Made by a program: the position numbers and the translations under genes | Source of the DNA: Certhia americana | Taxonomy: Eukaryota > Chordata > Aves > Passeriformes > Certhiidae | Assembly: GCA_018697195.1 (NCBI GenBank) | Contig: CM031864.1 | Coordinates: 15,822,263 to 15,886,262, forward strand | Reading direction: 5' to 3' | DNA: 64,000 bases | The notes under the pieces: model-generated | What the model saw: only the letters and a program-made list of their open reading frames with translations | Told to the model about the DNA's origin: nothing | Databases searched by the model: none | Part shown: piece by piece, positions 52,601-64,000 of the stretch | Position numbering within the stretch: the first letter of the stretch is position 1 | Layout: each line of letters starts with the position of its first letter

Positions 52601-55107
52601 CAGCAACATGGCCACCTCCAGCACTAAGCACAGAAATGCCAATTGTATCTGAAAACCACTTTTCAGTTCTACTACACAGAAAAACATTTTGCAGTTTATT
52701 TGTGATGAAAGACAATTCTCTTTTTAAGAACAATGGAACTATTGGTCTGAGCAAAAGAAATGAAGCTGGGAACTGTCTTTTAAAATCCATGTGAATCATT
52801 GATGAGAGATTACTGTTAGGCAAATTTTGGCCCTGTTTGAAGGCATGAATATTAGAAACTCACTCTGTGCCACACATCAAAGAACTTGTGCCTGGGTAGG
52901 ACTTGCCAGCTCTGAAAGTTCATATGTGAACGCTGTGGCTAAACTGTGCTGCCCTCCTGCCCTTAGCTCCAGCCCCAGAGGCAGCTCCCAGCAGTCTGCA
53001 CATCAGGCATCGTGGATGCTAGCTCTGAGTAAAGCCATTTCCATAGCCCAAAGTCCTGAAAAAGGGTCTGAATAAAAGGCCTGAAGCCCCTGAATACACT
53101 CAATATGCAGACAATATTAAAGAAAATATTACTAGGACTTTGCAGTATCCAGCTGTGGGATTTTAGGTGCTTACCAGAATAAAGATGGGTGACAATTTTC
53201 ATCTTATATTTAAAACATTCCTCCCCATGCTAGAGATCTAATCAGGACAGAAATGAGAAAGATTTCATGCAATCCACTAGATACATATGCAGCTGATACA
53301 GCCTGACTGATTAGTTAGATGGGGTGACAACGTTTAGGCATAGGAAGACTTTCCCCAGTGCTTGTGCTCTCTCCGTCTCCAAAGAAAAAGGACAGAACTG
53401 AAGCTGCATTCTGTGTGGGACAGAGCCCAGTGTGCCCTGCAGAGGAGACTAGCAGGCCTTAATGACATCACATGTTCCCCATTTCAACTTTTGTATCTGG
53501 AGGCTGTTATTTGATCTTTGGCTATCAATTTAAAAAAATATAGAGATTTTGAGCAAAATTATTACTGTCTTTTATACTGACTACTGGGCCAAAGGCAGGT
53601 AATTGGCATGGTTTGGCCTCAGACACTGGGTGTAACATAAATCATGCAGCATAAATAAATGAACAGTTTTATATTTTAAACAAATTTGTTGACATGGTTC
53701 TCTCACAAATTAAGAAGCAACATCTGCACTAATCATAATTCCTAAAGAGCATATTACCAAATGAGACACATGTGAAGGGTTTTATCCAATCTGGCAATGA
53801 AACTGATTGTACCTGAGTTACCTGCCCAGTAAGGGCTGAGCAATCAGATAATGTGATGGATTAACATTTCTTAGAAGCGATTTGGCTAAATAAATGTAAA
53901 TGGCAGAAAGACAAAAGGCAAAGTGATCAGCCCATAGACAGGCTATGCTTTCTGAGAAGAGAAACAAACAGATTACTCATAGCCCAGTTGTAATCTCACT
54001 ACTGATCTTGGCTGTATTTTGACCAGTAAAAAAAACTAAAACTGACTTACTTTAGGAAATGATCAGAGATGTGAGGTCTTTTTGTCCTGTTACCATTCGC
54101 TTGGGACAACATTGTTCTTTTTTTAGTGTTTTTATTTATGTTTTAAAAGAAGTGCAGTTCCTGGAGCCTAGCATACAGAAACAGTTTTATAGTAACATAG
54201 AGAAGGAAAAAAAAAACATTCCAAGAATCACTGTTAACTGCACTATCAAAAAAAAATCAGGTAAGGTTGTACCCTCAGCTGATGTAAACAGATAATACTT
54301 CACAAGATAATCTCTTTTACATCTTTAGAATTCTGGTATTTTAAACATGTGAATTTACACACTTCACATACTTTTGTAGATTGCTGCAAACACTGTAATT
54401 TCTGCCCAGATTTCCAACAGAGGATGTCTACAGAGTGGCTAACCTGGACCTCCTTGCTAAATGGATTTCAACTTCATTGTTCAAGTGAATTAAACTGGAT
54501 TAAGCACAGCCTGCAAATTGTTCGTGAGGGTGGTTCTGCTGCCAGGGGACTGCCAACTGCACTGTGAGAGTCATGATGCCTCTTCCTAGACTCTTGGAGA
54601 CAATTTACACTGTTTGTGTGACCCCTAGAAAGACTCATGAATGGTCTGCATGATATCCTACACTGGTTGTATGATAAATGGATAATATGGTTATGCTATG
54701 GTAAATTATATACTGCTTCCAAGGACAGAAGAGCTTCTGTAAAGTGTTCAGCCCTTTCACTTTTCTTTATCTTCTTTTCTATTTTAGTTGATTTCTCTTT
54801 TTCTGCCTCAGTTCATCCTGTGATCCTATTCTTACGGAGCTTTAGGATCTCTTATTTCTCTGGATTCCATTATTTCTTTGGCTTGTTTTGTACATAATTT
54901 ATTGAGGTCTTTATACTTGAAAGTATATAAAGCAGCTTTTGAGCCTTTGGGTGGTTCTTCACTATGACTTTGGGAGCAAAATAGTCTCACAGAGATGTTC
55001 ACTAGCTACACCTCACTTAATACCTCCAAATGACTTTCAGGCTGTGTTTTGTATTTGGTTTAGTGGCATTTATATGTGGCATTTATACAGTGTTTACATA
55101 GGCAAAC
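46636..55107. other. Unique DNA, no gene seen
   Basis: About 8.5 kb without a recognisable gene. GC-richer patches with open minus-strand frames occur at 46874-47092 and 47889-48203, but neither encodes a domain I know. Another octamer ATGCAAAT lies at 49777-49784 in AT-rich sequence. A short TA run is at 49351-49361 and an A-run at 52323-52335. A 12-bp GTGGCATTTATA pair lies at 55063-55087, just before the CR1. Confidence 0.5.
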
Positions 55108-55815
55108 TGTATGAGGTTCAACAAAGCAAAGCTCCAGGTCTTGCACCTGAGTCACAACAGCCCACCTGAACATGAGCCATCTGTGCCCAGGTGGCCAAGA
55201 AGGCAAATGGCCTCCTGGCCTGTATCAGCAATGATGTGGCCAGGGGGACCAGGGCAGTGATCGTCTCCCTGTGCTCAGCACTGGGGAGGGAGGCCATACC
55301 TCGAGTGCTGTGTCCTGTTCTGGGCCCCTCACTACAAGAAAGACATTGAGGGGCTGCAGCTCATCCAAGGAAGGACAGTGGAGCCACGGAAGGGTCTAGA
55401 GAATGATTCATATGAAGAGTACCTGAGGAAGTAGGGGTTGTTTAGCCTGGAGAACAGGAGGCCCAAAAGGTGACCTTATTGCTCTCTACAACTGCCTGAA
55501 ATGTGACTGTAGTGAGGTGGGGGTCAGTCTCCTTGGCCAAGTAACAAGTGACAGGACCATAGGAAATGGCCTTAAGTTGCACCAGGGAGAGTTTAGGCTG
55601 GAAATTAGGAATTATTTTTCTACTGAGAGGGTGGTCAGGCACTGGAATGGGAGTCCCATGGAAGTGGTGGAATCACCATCTCAGGAAATGTTCAAAAGGC
55701 ATGTGGATAGGGCACCTGGGATATAGTTTAGTGGTAAACATGGTGGTGCTGGGTTAATGGTTAGACTTGATGATCTCAGAGGTCTTTTCCAAATTTAATG
55801 AGTCTACAATTCTAA
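55108..55815 (+). mobile_element. CR1 LINE, 5'-truncated and internally deleted copy
   Basis: A plus-strand CR1 fragment longer than the one at 8320. It starts within the RT C-terminal coding region, with ATGAGGTTCAACAAAGC near 55111, then GTGCCCAGGTGGCCAAGAAG near 55184 and GGCCTGTATCAGCAATGATG near 55218. CTGGGCCCCTCACTACAAGA near 55320 follows, then TTTAGCCTGGAGAACAGGAG near 55441 and ACAAGTGACAGGACCATAGG near 55545. The 3' end carries GGTTAGACTTGATGATCTCA near 55759, AGGTCTTTTCCAA and an eroded octamer tail. About 100 bp of consensus seems to be missing near 55155, where the cDNA jumps from the 'CACAACA' block to 'CTGAACATGAGCCA'. The 3'-end wording (CTCAGAGGTCTTTTCC) differs from the 8320 copy, so they belong to different CR1 subfamilies. 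Stops and frameshifts abolish coding. Confidence 0.94.
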
Positions 55816-57396
55816 GGCATAAATGCTTTTTTGGGAGATCTGACAGCTTTTTGCCTAGAGACGTGTGACAGCTCAAAGGGAAAGCAACAGAAAATCATGC
55901 ATTAATCCCATGAGGAAAGCCTGCTCACCAGGCTCTGAAACAAAAGTATGGCACAGTCTGGCTCATTAAGAAGCACAAGGAATAAACCTGACGATAACTT
56001 CAAACTCCTTCATCTTTACTAAGGAAAGTGGCTGGTGTAGTAATTGTTCTTTCAAGTAGAAGAAATAGCTCATATAGCTCATTGCATTAAGGAATATAAA
56101 TCCATTATCAAAATCAACCAATGTACTTTTTCAACAAAACTAGATAAAGTCTGATAGTGACAGAACAGAGTCCCTCCACTTGTCCCACAGGGCAATGTAG
56201 CAGCAGGCAGTGTGAGGCAGTTGATGGCCAGAATAAAATCCAACCCCATTTCATCTACTAGTTCATGATAAACACTGCCAACCTTGGGAGCCCCTTGCCC
56301 CACCCCTGCTACAAAGAGCAATTGCTGTTCATGAAACAACCTATGGCAAGATTTCTGAAGCACACATTCTGCTCAGAATGGGGATTTGCATGGTCTGCAG
56401 ACCCCTGATGCTGCCACACTACCTCTGGTACAGCACATGGGAAGTGCTGAGTTTGTTATTCCTGTTGAGAATCACAGTTCCCCACAAAGTCTACCTAAAG
56501 AAAATTAAGAGCTGGCAAAGCCTGGGGAGAGTGGAAGTTTGTATGAATCACATCTTCATTTGTGAGAAGTTTGAGGAAGAACATGATGTCAGGTTAAAAC
56601 ATGTTTGGAAAGGAATGTAGCTTGCAGGACTAAACTGAAATTAATGTGTGCCTCTACAAAGCCTGCTGCAGTTCTTGGCTCCTATGACTGGAAAAGGGGA
56701 GTAAGGACAGTTCTAGAAATATAAAACCATAGTTCAAATGCTGCCAACTAACACTGGGGTGCACGTATGGGAGAAATAAGAGAGATGAATATTCAGAATT
56801 CTAAAAACATGTACTAACATTTTTACTGTGAATTTACACCTTTCTTTCAAACTACATTCAGAACGCTCATACTGTTACTAATAAGCAGTAATGATCCAAA
56901 AAAGATCTATCCTATTAAATATATTTTACTGCATTTTTCTGGAATTTCACAACACTGGAATGTTGCTGTCTGTCACCTTATCTATTGGTAATTAAGCATA
57001 CTTGTTGCTGATTTATAGATTCCTTTTTTTCAAAATAGTTGCAGAGAGAAAGAGAGAAGCTGCTAGGGAAAGCTTCAGAGAATTCTATAAGGAAGTGACA
57101 AAAAAAAAAAAGAAGGAGGAAGAGCTTTCTCTTCATGAGAGATAATACAGTTTTCTCATTCAAATTAAGTTTTTTGTTAAAAGATAAAAGAAAGCAACTC
57201 TCAGTATAACTGCATCACCTTACACATGTACAGAATAGTATGCATTTGGTTCTTTACAGCAAAAAGAAGCTGGGAAAGCTGCATGAGACAGTTGTTTTTC
57301 CCATCTTCTATCAACAAATCACAAAGGAAAATTCAGGCCCAGTTACAAAGTACCATCCCATTTACCTTTTCTACAGAATAATCTTTTATTAAGAAA
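55816..57396. other. Unique DNA, no gene seen
   Basis: No recognisable gene. A 94-codon minus-strand frame at 56079-56363 has no domain I recognise. An A-run lies near 57101-57112. Confidence 0.5.
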
Positions 57397-57546
57397 ATGT
57401 TTGTGGGGTTTTTTGTTTTGTTTTATTTTGTTTTTGGTGTTTTGTTTGTTTGGGTTTTTTGGTTGGTATTGTGGGGTGGTTTTTTTTTTGTTTTGTTTTG
57501 TTTTTGTTTTTCTGGTGGTGGGTTTGTTTGTTTGTTTGTTTGTTTT
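57397..57546. repeat. T/G-only low-complexity tract
   Basis: About 150 bases made almost entirely of T and G: GTTTT, TTTGG and TGGTGGG runs ending in (GTTT)n at 57526-57545. The purine/pyrimidine bias between strands is extreme. The phenylalanine/glycine/valine/leucine-rich frames over it (57397-57788) are artefacts of base composition, not membrane proteins. Confidence 0.92.
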
Positions 57547-57972
57547 TACCTTTTAAACTGCAAAACTTTGAATGGATTGCATGGAGCTATGGGAGTGCCC
57601 CTTTCCTAAATTCGTCCACATTAAACTTTGAAAAGGCTGATGTGGGAACAGTCCATAGTAAGAAGAGCCTGTGTTTCATTTTGCCCATAAATGGAACTGG
57701 ATGCATGGCACTGGATTATGTGGAATGTGCATGGGATCCTGCTTACACAGCCTGTGCACAAACCCCAAATGTTTGCAGGCATAGTTGAAAGTGAGTTCTA
57801 CTCAGAGCGGATGTTTTTCTACTGTATGTAATGCAACAGGAATGCCAATCACACTAGCAATTTTACATCACAGCAAACTGGTATTGCATGAAAACTCCTC
57901 TGACATGGAGAATAGTTTTAGGATAAGATGATCTGCAGTATGTCTTTCAGAAATGTACCACTTATTCTCTAT

Positions 57973-57992
57973 CCCCCCCCTTTTTTTTTTTT
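57973..57992. repeat. Poly(C)-poly(T) junction
   Basis: About eight C directly followed by about twelve T, then AATAG. The pyrimidine run ending near an AG resembles a 3' splice site, but no downstream exon is recognisable. Confidence 0.8.
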
Positions 57993-58565
57993 AATAGATA
58001 ATATCCCTGCACTTATCATGCAGTAGTAGCTGGATGGCACATTAATGAGAACACTCATAATGCAGAAAACCTCATGTTGCTGAATACTGATGTTAGTGGT
58101 CTGAAATGATCTATTCCCAGAAAATTATAGTTACCTTTCGACTTACAGAGACCAGTCTGTCTAATTTTTCAGGGATGTTGGATTCAATTCTGACTTTGCT
58201 TAAACTAGCTCTGCCTGTTTGCCCTCAATTGCATTTATACCAATATTTCTGAAAGGCTCAATCTCTCTCACTTGCATTATAGTTGAGCACAGAAGGTGAT
58301 TCAAACTACTTCTGATTTGATATAGATATGACTTAGCAGGTATGGAAACATGGTCCGATGCATTTCTTATAGCTGCACTTTTGTTTCTCCTAAGGAACAA
58401 CATTTGCAGTAGGACCACCTAAAATCATTTGCTGTATTACTGTTCCAAAATGCCATTTGACTGGCATATACATGTTAAGCTGCAGGTTTCATGCTGGCCT
58501 CTTTATCTGTCTGCTTGCTCAAGGTGCTGGGACACTGTGTGCAGGACCACTTCCACAGCAATGGA

Positions 58566-58589
58566 ATCACATGAGCTATCACATGAGCT
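58566..58589. repeat. Perfect 12-bp tandem duplication
   Basis: The unit ATCACATGAGCT occurs twice in direct succession with no mismatch. It is a small slippage duplication. Confidence 0.9.
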
Positions 58590-58969
58590 GTGGGGAAACT
58601 AGTATTTTACTAAACAATCCACCATTGAATCTTCCTGTGTCCTGTTCCAGATTACCTTGGAAGGCAGCAGCATGGGTACTGCAAAGGAGGGTAACATCAA
58701 AAAATTGAGGTTTGAGAACTGCTCTGAGCAATCAAGTCCTTTTTCTCACTGCAGTTAACTCTGAATAGAGGATCATTCTAATCCTCCTTAAATTGCTGCA
58801 CAGGTGTTACAATGCCTGCTTTACAGCTACTCTGTCTTGCCCTCCTCGAGTGAACTGTACCCTTTCCTGAAGTGCACCTGGGCTCACAGCAGTTGAACAC
58901 ACAAAACCTCCTGTGAAAACTCCCAGCAAACAAACACTGTATACAGCAATCCAGAAGGAATAAGCCTAA

Positions 58970-59160
58970 CAGTTACTGCTTGATATTTGAACATCATTTA
59001 ATGAATGCCCAGAATTCAACTGTAAATGCATATTGTTAATTTTGGGCCTGCTATTCATTAATTAGAGGCTTAGTGGCAAGTGCCACTGAGCTATCTGCAA
59101 TGTTTAAGGTTACATCAAGCCCTAGTAAATGGCTTGCTGATAACAAGATGCATCCATCTT
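58970..59160. promoter_or_regulatory. Candidate conserved non-coding stretch
   Basis: Complex AT-rich sequence with ATTTAATGAATG near 58996, TGCATATTGTTAATTTTG near 59026 and TATTCATTAATTAGAGG near 59051. It is followed by TTAGTGGCAAGTGCCACTGA near 59070, where GTGGCA and TGCCAC form an inverted pair (GTGGCAAGTGCCAC). There is no CpG and no repeat character. The homeodomain-type cores plus a near-palindrome make it a candidate enhancer, untested. Confidence 0.22.
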
Positions 59161-60895
59161 CATTACTTGGCCACTCCTGTCTGAGTTTCCTCTGCTTCCT
59201 GTAAGGGCTGTGTCACTTGGAACTGAAGAATTAAACTTTTATCCAAACCAGATTCTGCACTTTCACCTCTTTTTATTCCTTGAGTAGTTCCAATTTATTT
59301 TACTTAAATGACATTGGATTACCTAACATGGAGAGGAGCAGTACCTTAACCTAAAACAGTTGCCAGATCTGTAGTTCTGGGATGGAGTGTTGCAGTGGGT
59401 TAACATTTATAGAAACCATTACATTTATATTTCATCTGATACTGGTCTCAGTGTAAAGAACTCATGAGGTTACAACTTAGATAGGATAAAAACCCAGAAA
59501 AACACAGGAAATTAATTTTAAATCTAAAGAATAAATATCCCCTCTTTTTAGTTTACTTTTGCAATGTTAAGCTCTCAAAATATATATTACGCAAGGCAGT
59601 CATAATTCAAATGAAATAGCATAAAGACATTTCCATGTAAATTCTCGTGTATACATACGTTTATATGTGTTCATCCAGGGAAAGATCACTGCAACTAGTT
59701 TTCCCCTGCCTTCTACTAAACATGCTCTTTTTGAGCAATAATGCTCCTGTCTGAGTCTAGAGAGGTGTAGTTGAACTTAATCATCAACTTCCTAAACTCA
59801 CTGTTTTCCTTTAAAACTACAAGTAGAAGAACTTAAAATAGAAGAGCAACCTCTTTTGGCAGATGGTCTTTTTAAGCAGCTGCTGCAAGATTCATATAAT
59901 GCTGCTTGGCATGGTTGTTTAACACATTAGGGTGCTCACAGGTATAGCCTTTTGCTCTCATGAACAATTTTAAGCATTTAAGTTCAATTTTAAGCATCAC
60001 TGCTTGGGATAGGTAATTGTAATCACAGTGGAAAGCAAATTTCTGAGTGCTGATGCTCAAACTGTGTGTATGTAGGAAGTGAAGAGAAAGAGAGGATGCT
60101 TTTTGTGATGATAGCTCAAGGGAGATTACCAGAAAGCCCTTACGCTTTTGAACTGGCACACGTATCACAGACTGGCAGGTTTCACTGGGGAAAAGCCTTT
60201 TGGGGTGTTACTGCTTGGTGTGCACATGTCCAGCTGGTTCAGAAAGCCTGTGCACTTGTTTCACACATAAGGCAGTAAAGGAAACACCGGCTGACATGGA
60301 GCAGGCAGATGTATGGTTACATCTATGGCCAGTGCAGCCAGGAATTTAAACTGAATTTACTCAGCCAGGCTGGTGATGCAAAGGGCGCACCCTTGACTCT
60401 GTAGGTGTTGTACTGCACATCAAGATATCCATCCCCCTCTCCCCCCAACATCTAAGACACACAAAGCTACCAAATCGTGGTGAATAGCAACTTTTACATT
60501 TACAGTCAAATTCCAGGAGAGTTAGTTGTACTCCTGTATCATTCTTCCATTAGCCTGAATCTTCGATAGATACTAAATGAGAAAATAAAACTGAAAGGGT
60601 GGGGAGAAAAGACAAAGCAGACATAAAGCTTGCTTTGTGACATTTAGACATGAAGTTATCTATGTTATCCATGATTGAAACAGACAATCTTAAACTGAGT
60701 ATTTCTTAAATTTACCAGAAGGATGAGCTGGACTCTTGAGGTAAGTGCTCTTTGAAGCTAATGTGCTACTGTACAAAGGAAGCTTTTTTTTCCCTTTGAA
60801 AAGATAAAGCTAATATTGTGGCAACACAGGCTACAATGCTGCCACTGAAATGGAGGTCAAAGCTGAAGGTTCTTTACTATCAAAAAGCTAAACAG

Positions 60896-60897
<2 letters not shown>

Positions 60898-60931
<34 letters not shown>

Positions 60932-60946
60932 TACTATTATTATTAC
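60898..60946. repeat. (ATT)n microsatellite, interrupted
   Basis: About 16 TTA triplets with two ACT interruptions near 60928-60934. The uninterrupted block of about nine units is long enough to be polymorphic. Confidence 0.95.
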
Positions 60947-63900
60947 AAAAATTCTGTTCTAATGTCCTAAGATACTATACATGCAGGTCTCTGGATAGGA
61001 AATCATTCATCTGTCCAATTTCTATTATTCAATATTGCTTTAAAAAAATCAGAGAAGGAAGAAGAAAAAACTTTGGGCATCCTCAGGTCAAGGCAGTTTT
61101 TAAAAAGGTTAAAAGCTGTTCAGAAGGGTTACAGTATCCATAAAGGCAAATGAGATTACATTTAAAGACTGATGGAGAAAAAGCAATAATTGAGATAAAA
61201 CGCTACTGTCTCAAAAAGGTTTAGACTGAGGAAATGCTGATATTAAAGCAAAGAAATTGAAAGACTTACAGATCAGCCATCACATCAAAGACAGCAGAGA
61301 ATTTAATTAAATTTGCAACAATTATGTTTACTTTTAATGTTTACTAGGTTCTTTCAGTTTCTTCCATCATTGTTCAGTTAAATATTTTTGTAATAACTTG
61401 GGGAATATTGTGATTGTGTGTCTCCAACCACCAGCTGTCAACTGTTGACCTCTCTGTTCCCTGCATCTGTAATGTTACAAGCCTTTGTCCTGGAAAGAGT
61501 TATGATATTTGAATCAAATGCATTGTGAAGTTACAAAACCCATAACATGATATGGATAATGATTGCCTGGATACACTTTTAAAATATATTTTAGAGCCCC
61601 CCATGGAACAAAGACTAGGAAAAAAATCACAAACATTACTCTCTGCTGTTTGCCATTAATTGCTTGAGCAATCATTACTTGAGTGTTGAATGTGAAGCCT
61701 GCTGTAAAGGTATATGGTAAATAAAATGCACAGAAGTCCAAACCCCAAAATAGCTGGGTCAAAACATCACCAAGGCCCTGAAATTCAAGCTATGGAAGTA
61801 TTCTGAGCACTGACCTAGGCACAGGATCTCTGTTTAGCCCACATAATTTTGGTATTGCAACCTATTGAGAAATTACAATTTGTATTTCAAACTGCCCTTT
61901 TCTCTGCTGTGGCTTTTACCCAAGATTTACTAAGTCTCAGAGGCTGTAGTAATTATGGCTAAAGGGAGTCATGATAGAGAATTGTTTAATACCCAGCCAA
62001 AAAATTACAGCAAGGAGATGTATTTCTTTTCTGTCTGTGAGTCAGGAGCTTCGTTAAGTGTTGAGACACCTATGGATTCTTGAAAGATCCAACCAGTTTC
62101 TTAAAAACTGAGGGATATGACTAGCAGACTGTCTGGAATAGAAATTCCCAAGCAGTGACTGAGAGGCCAGTTGAAAGTGATTCAAGGCCTGACACAGGGC
62201 TAAAAGCTGTTTGCCCCTCTCTGTCCTCACTGTTCCATGGCTGGTTATTGCCAGTAGCATAACCCACCACAATGGCTGCTGTGTAAGAAGCAAAGGCAGC
62301 AATACAAGCCTGGGAACACACAGGTTAGAAAACATTTAATAATTAAAAATTCATTGAACTGGGCCATTCCCTGTATGCCAAGGATTTATAAACTCATGTT
62401 AAACCCCTCCTCACTTCTTTAGTATATAGATCCAAACTAATTTCCCAATCTGCATGTTGTGGATTATTTAGGACTTCTTTCATTTGAATGTCTTGTGATG
62501 AGCCAATCTGAAGCCTCCAGGGTGAATTACTGGTGTCCTTGCTCACTTGGGATTTATTCTGCTCACTCACTGAAGAGCTTTGCAAAACCTCTGGAATGCT
62601 CATTATTAGTAGAATAAAAAGTGATGAATATCAATTTGTCTGCTTTCAATTAAAAAAAAATTCAGAGAAGTCATCATGTAAAAATGTCCAGTGGTGTGCA
62701 ATGTGCTGATGAGGAGTTATCATGAAGACGTTCCTGGCTATTGGAGTAGTTTGATGAAAGGACATCTATACTGTAATTCCACACCTGTGCTGGAAAAAAT
62801 GTTTGCACATTTCTTTTTGCTTTATTTGTACCTGTTCGAGCTTGGCTTTTCTCTGTTACTTTTTGTGGAGGTGTTCAAGAGCTTGGCTGAAGGAAATTTC
62901 TTTTATATTAAAAAAAAGTTGTTAAAATGACTTTCCGATCTTGCATGCTTTGCTTTATTTCAGCCTCTGGGGTTTTCAAACAGGTGAGCTACCATCTACC
63001 AAAATCATAAGGAAATAAAAATGATATAGAAAAAGAGCTATGAGACATGTTTCAAACAGAAGGGACAAACTAAGAAAGCATTGCACAGGTCTGTAAATTA
63101 CTGTTTTAATTTGGGACCTATGACAACCTTGACAATGGCCCTTTATGTCTCTCTCTATTGTCTCTATTTATATCATGCCATTTTTATTTACTGTTCATCT
63201 AGCAAATGAAGCCTGTCCCCAGTACTCAGAGTGCCAGGCTACAAAATTGCTGTAAGTCTCCCTGGAGCGGTGTTCAGCCACGGGTAAACTAGTCCTGCAA
63301 TGAGATGCTTCCTATTCTCCCTCGAAGGTACAGAATGAAGAAACTCATTGTTTATGCTGCAATTTTGATAACCTAACTGGCAGAACAGTTATTCAAATTT
63401 TAAGCTTCTAAATGCAGCAAGATCAACCTGGCCATCCACATAAATAATTTTGACATGATAAGTATGCGAGTGCGATGATAACTGATAAGTGAAGCAATTA
63501 CCTTGCTTTTTTGGATTATATTAAATGAAGATTCTGATAGAGTAATGAAAAGAGACAAAGCAGACAAAAAGGCGGCTGTAGAGCTTTTGGGCACTCTGTT
63601 ATCTCTATTATACCATATTGAAATAGAGAAGCTATCACCAATCATGCTTCCTATGTAACTTCTAGCTTCTAACAGTGAACAATGAATAAATTGTCACAAG
63701 ACAGTAACTGATAAATTGGGATTGGCAGTGCTTTTTAAAAGTGTAAATAAACTTATCAGCCCACTCACCCTCCCTGAAAGGCAGTACAGTTTGAAGAGGA
63801 TTTTTTATTTTGGTATGTTGTAGCTTGCAAGGTCTCCTTTCATTTACCCACCTCAATTGTCCTTTGTTTAGCCATTCGTTTTAAGCAGCCACTTCAGCAT

Positions 63901-64000
63901 AAGAGTTTATTCCAGCACTTGCATTCTTTTTGTGGTGTTCTACAGAACACTTTGCTTTTGTCCCTATGTGTTTTTACTTTGGCTGTTATCCATGTCTCCT
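60947..64000. other. Unique AT-rich DNA, no gene seen
   Basis: No recognisable gene or mobile element. Frames such as 62054-62335 (minus, 93 codons) and 61514-61762 (minus, 82 codons) have hydrophobic stretches but no motif I know and no splice or promoter context. Confidence 0.5.

Larger units (their letters stand above)
57547..60897. other. Unique DNA, no gene seen
   Basis: No recognisable gene. It includes a C-run/T-run junction (57973-57992), the 12-bp tandem pair at 58566-58589, and an AT-rich complex block at 58970-59160 that may be a conserved element. Confidence 0.5.

Noticed and set aside
56079..56363. 94-codon minus-strand frame near the CR1, possible retroelement protein
   Set aside because: No RT, protease, integrase or gag motif can be read, and it lies outside the CR1 body.
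57397..57788. Phenylalanine/valine/glycine-rich frames resembling membrane proteins
   Set aside because: They are direct translations of a T/G-only low-complexity tract.
62054..62335. Hydrophobic minus-strand frame as a small membrane protein
   Set aside because: Two frames overlap, no motif or conserved context is visible, and the length is within chance expectation.

Overview
The window looks like avian nuclear DNA, AT-rich and without any protein-coding gene I can defend. The bird assignment rests on two CR1 retrotransposon copies (8320-8782 and 55108-55815). Both end in the characteristic CR1 3' end: a 'TTGGACTTGATGATC'-type stretch, a 'TTCCAACC'-type stretch, then an ATTCTRTG-like octamer tail (clear in the first copy, decayed in the second). 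Open frames are short (longest about 153 codons, from a GTG). They occur equally on both strands, often overlap antisense, and show no recognisable domains apart from decayed reverse transcriptase. I read the window as a gene desert or the inside of a very long intron.

Layout. 1-8319: unique AT-rich DNA with a (GTT)n microsatellite at 3020-3050 and a small repeat/hairpin cluster at 5397-5462. 8320-8782: truncated CR1, plus strand. 8783-14739: unique DNA with several homopolymer tracts and a candidate regulatory stretch near 12000-12420. 14740-15690: minus-strand remnant of an L1-type LINE reverse transcriptase, with several RT blocks readable in order. This is unusual next to the CR1 background of birds. 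15691-34629: long featureless stretch with one GC-richer island at 24126-24530. 34630-35465: two old LINE fragments in opposite orientation. The first carries a degenerate YxDD-box RT of the CR1/L2/L3 group (plus strand). The second is a CR1-like 3'-region fragment (minus strand). 35466-55107: unique DNA with a perfect 13-bp x 3 tandem repeat at 42766-42804 and a probable MIR-type SINE relic at 46550-46635. 55108-55815: second CR1, of a different subfamily. 55816-64000: unique DNA with a T/G-rich low-complexity tract (57397-57546) and an ATT microsatellite (60898-60946).

The window holds no operon or pathway. Its content is layered retrotransposon debris of different ages in otherwise unique DNA, plus stretches that might be conserved regulatory elements. 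Those stretches can only be tested by multi-species alignment. I found no CRISPR array, rRNA, tRNA, intact transposon, or recognisable viral gene, and no convincing new biological system. All family identifications come from reading motifs against remembered family features; no search was run.
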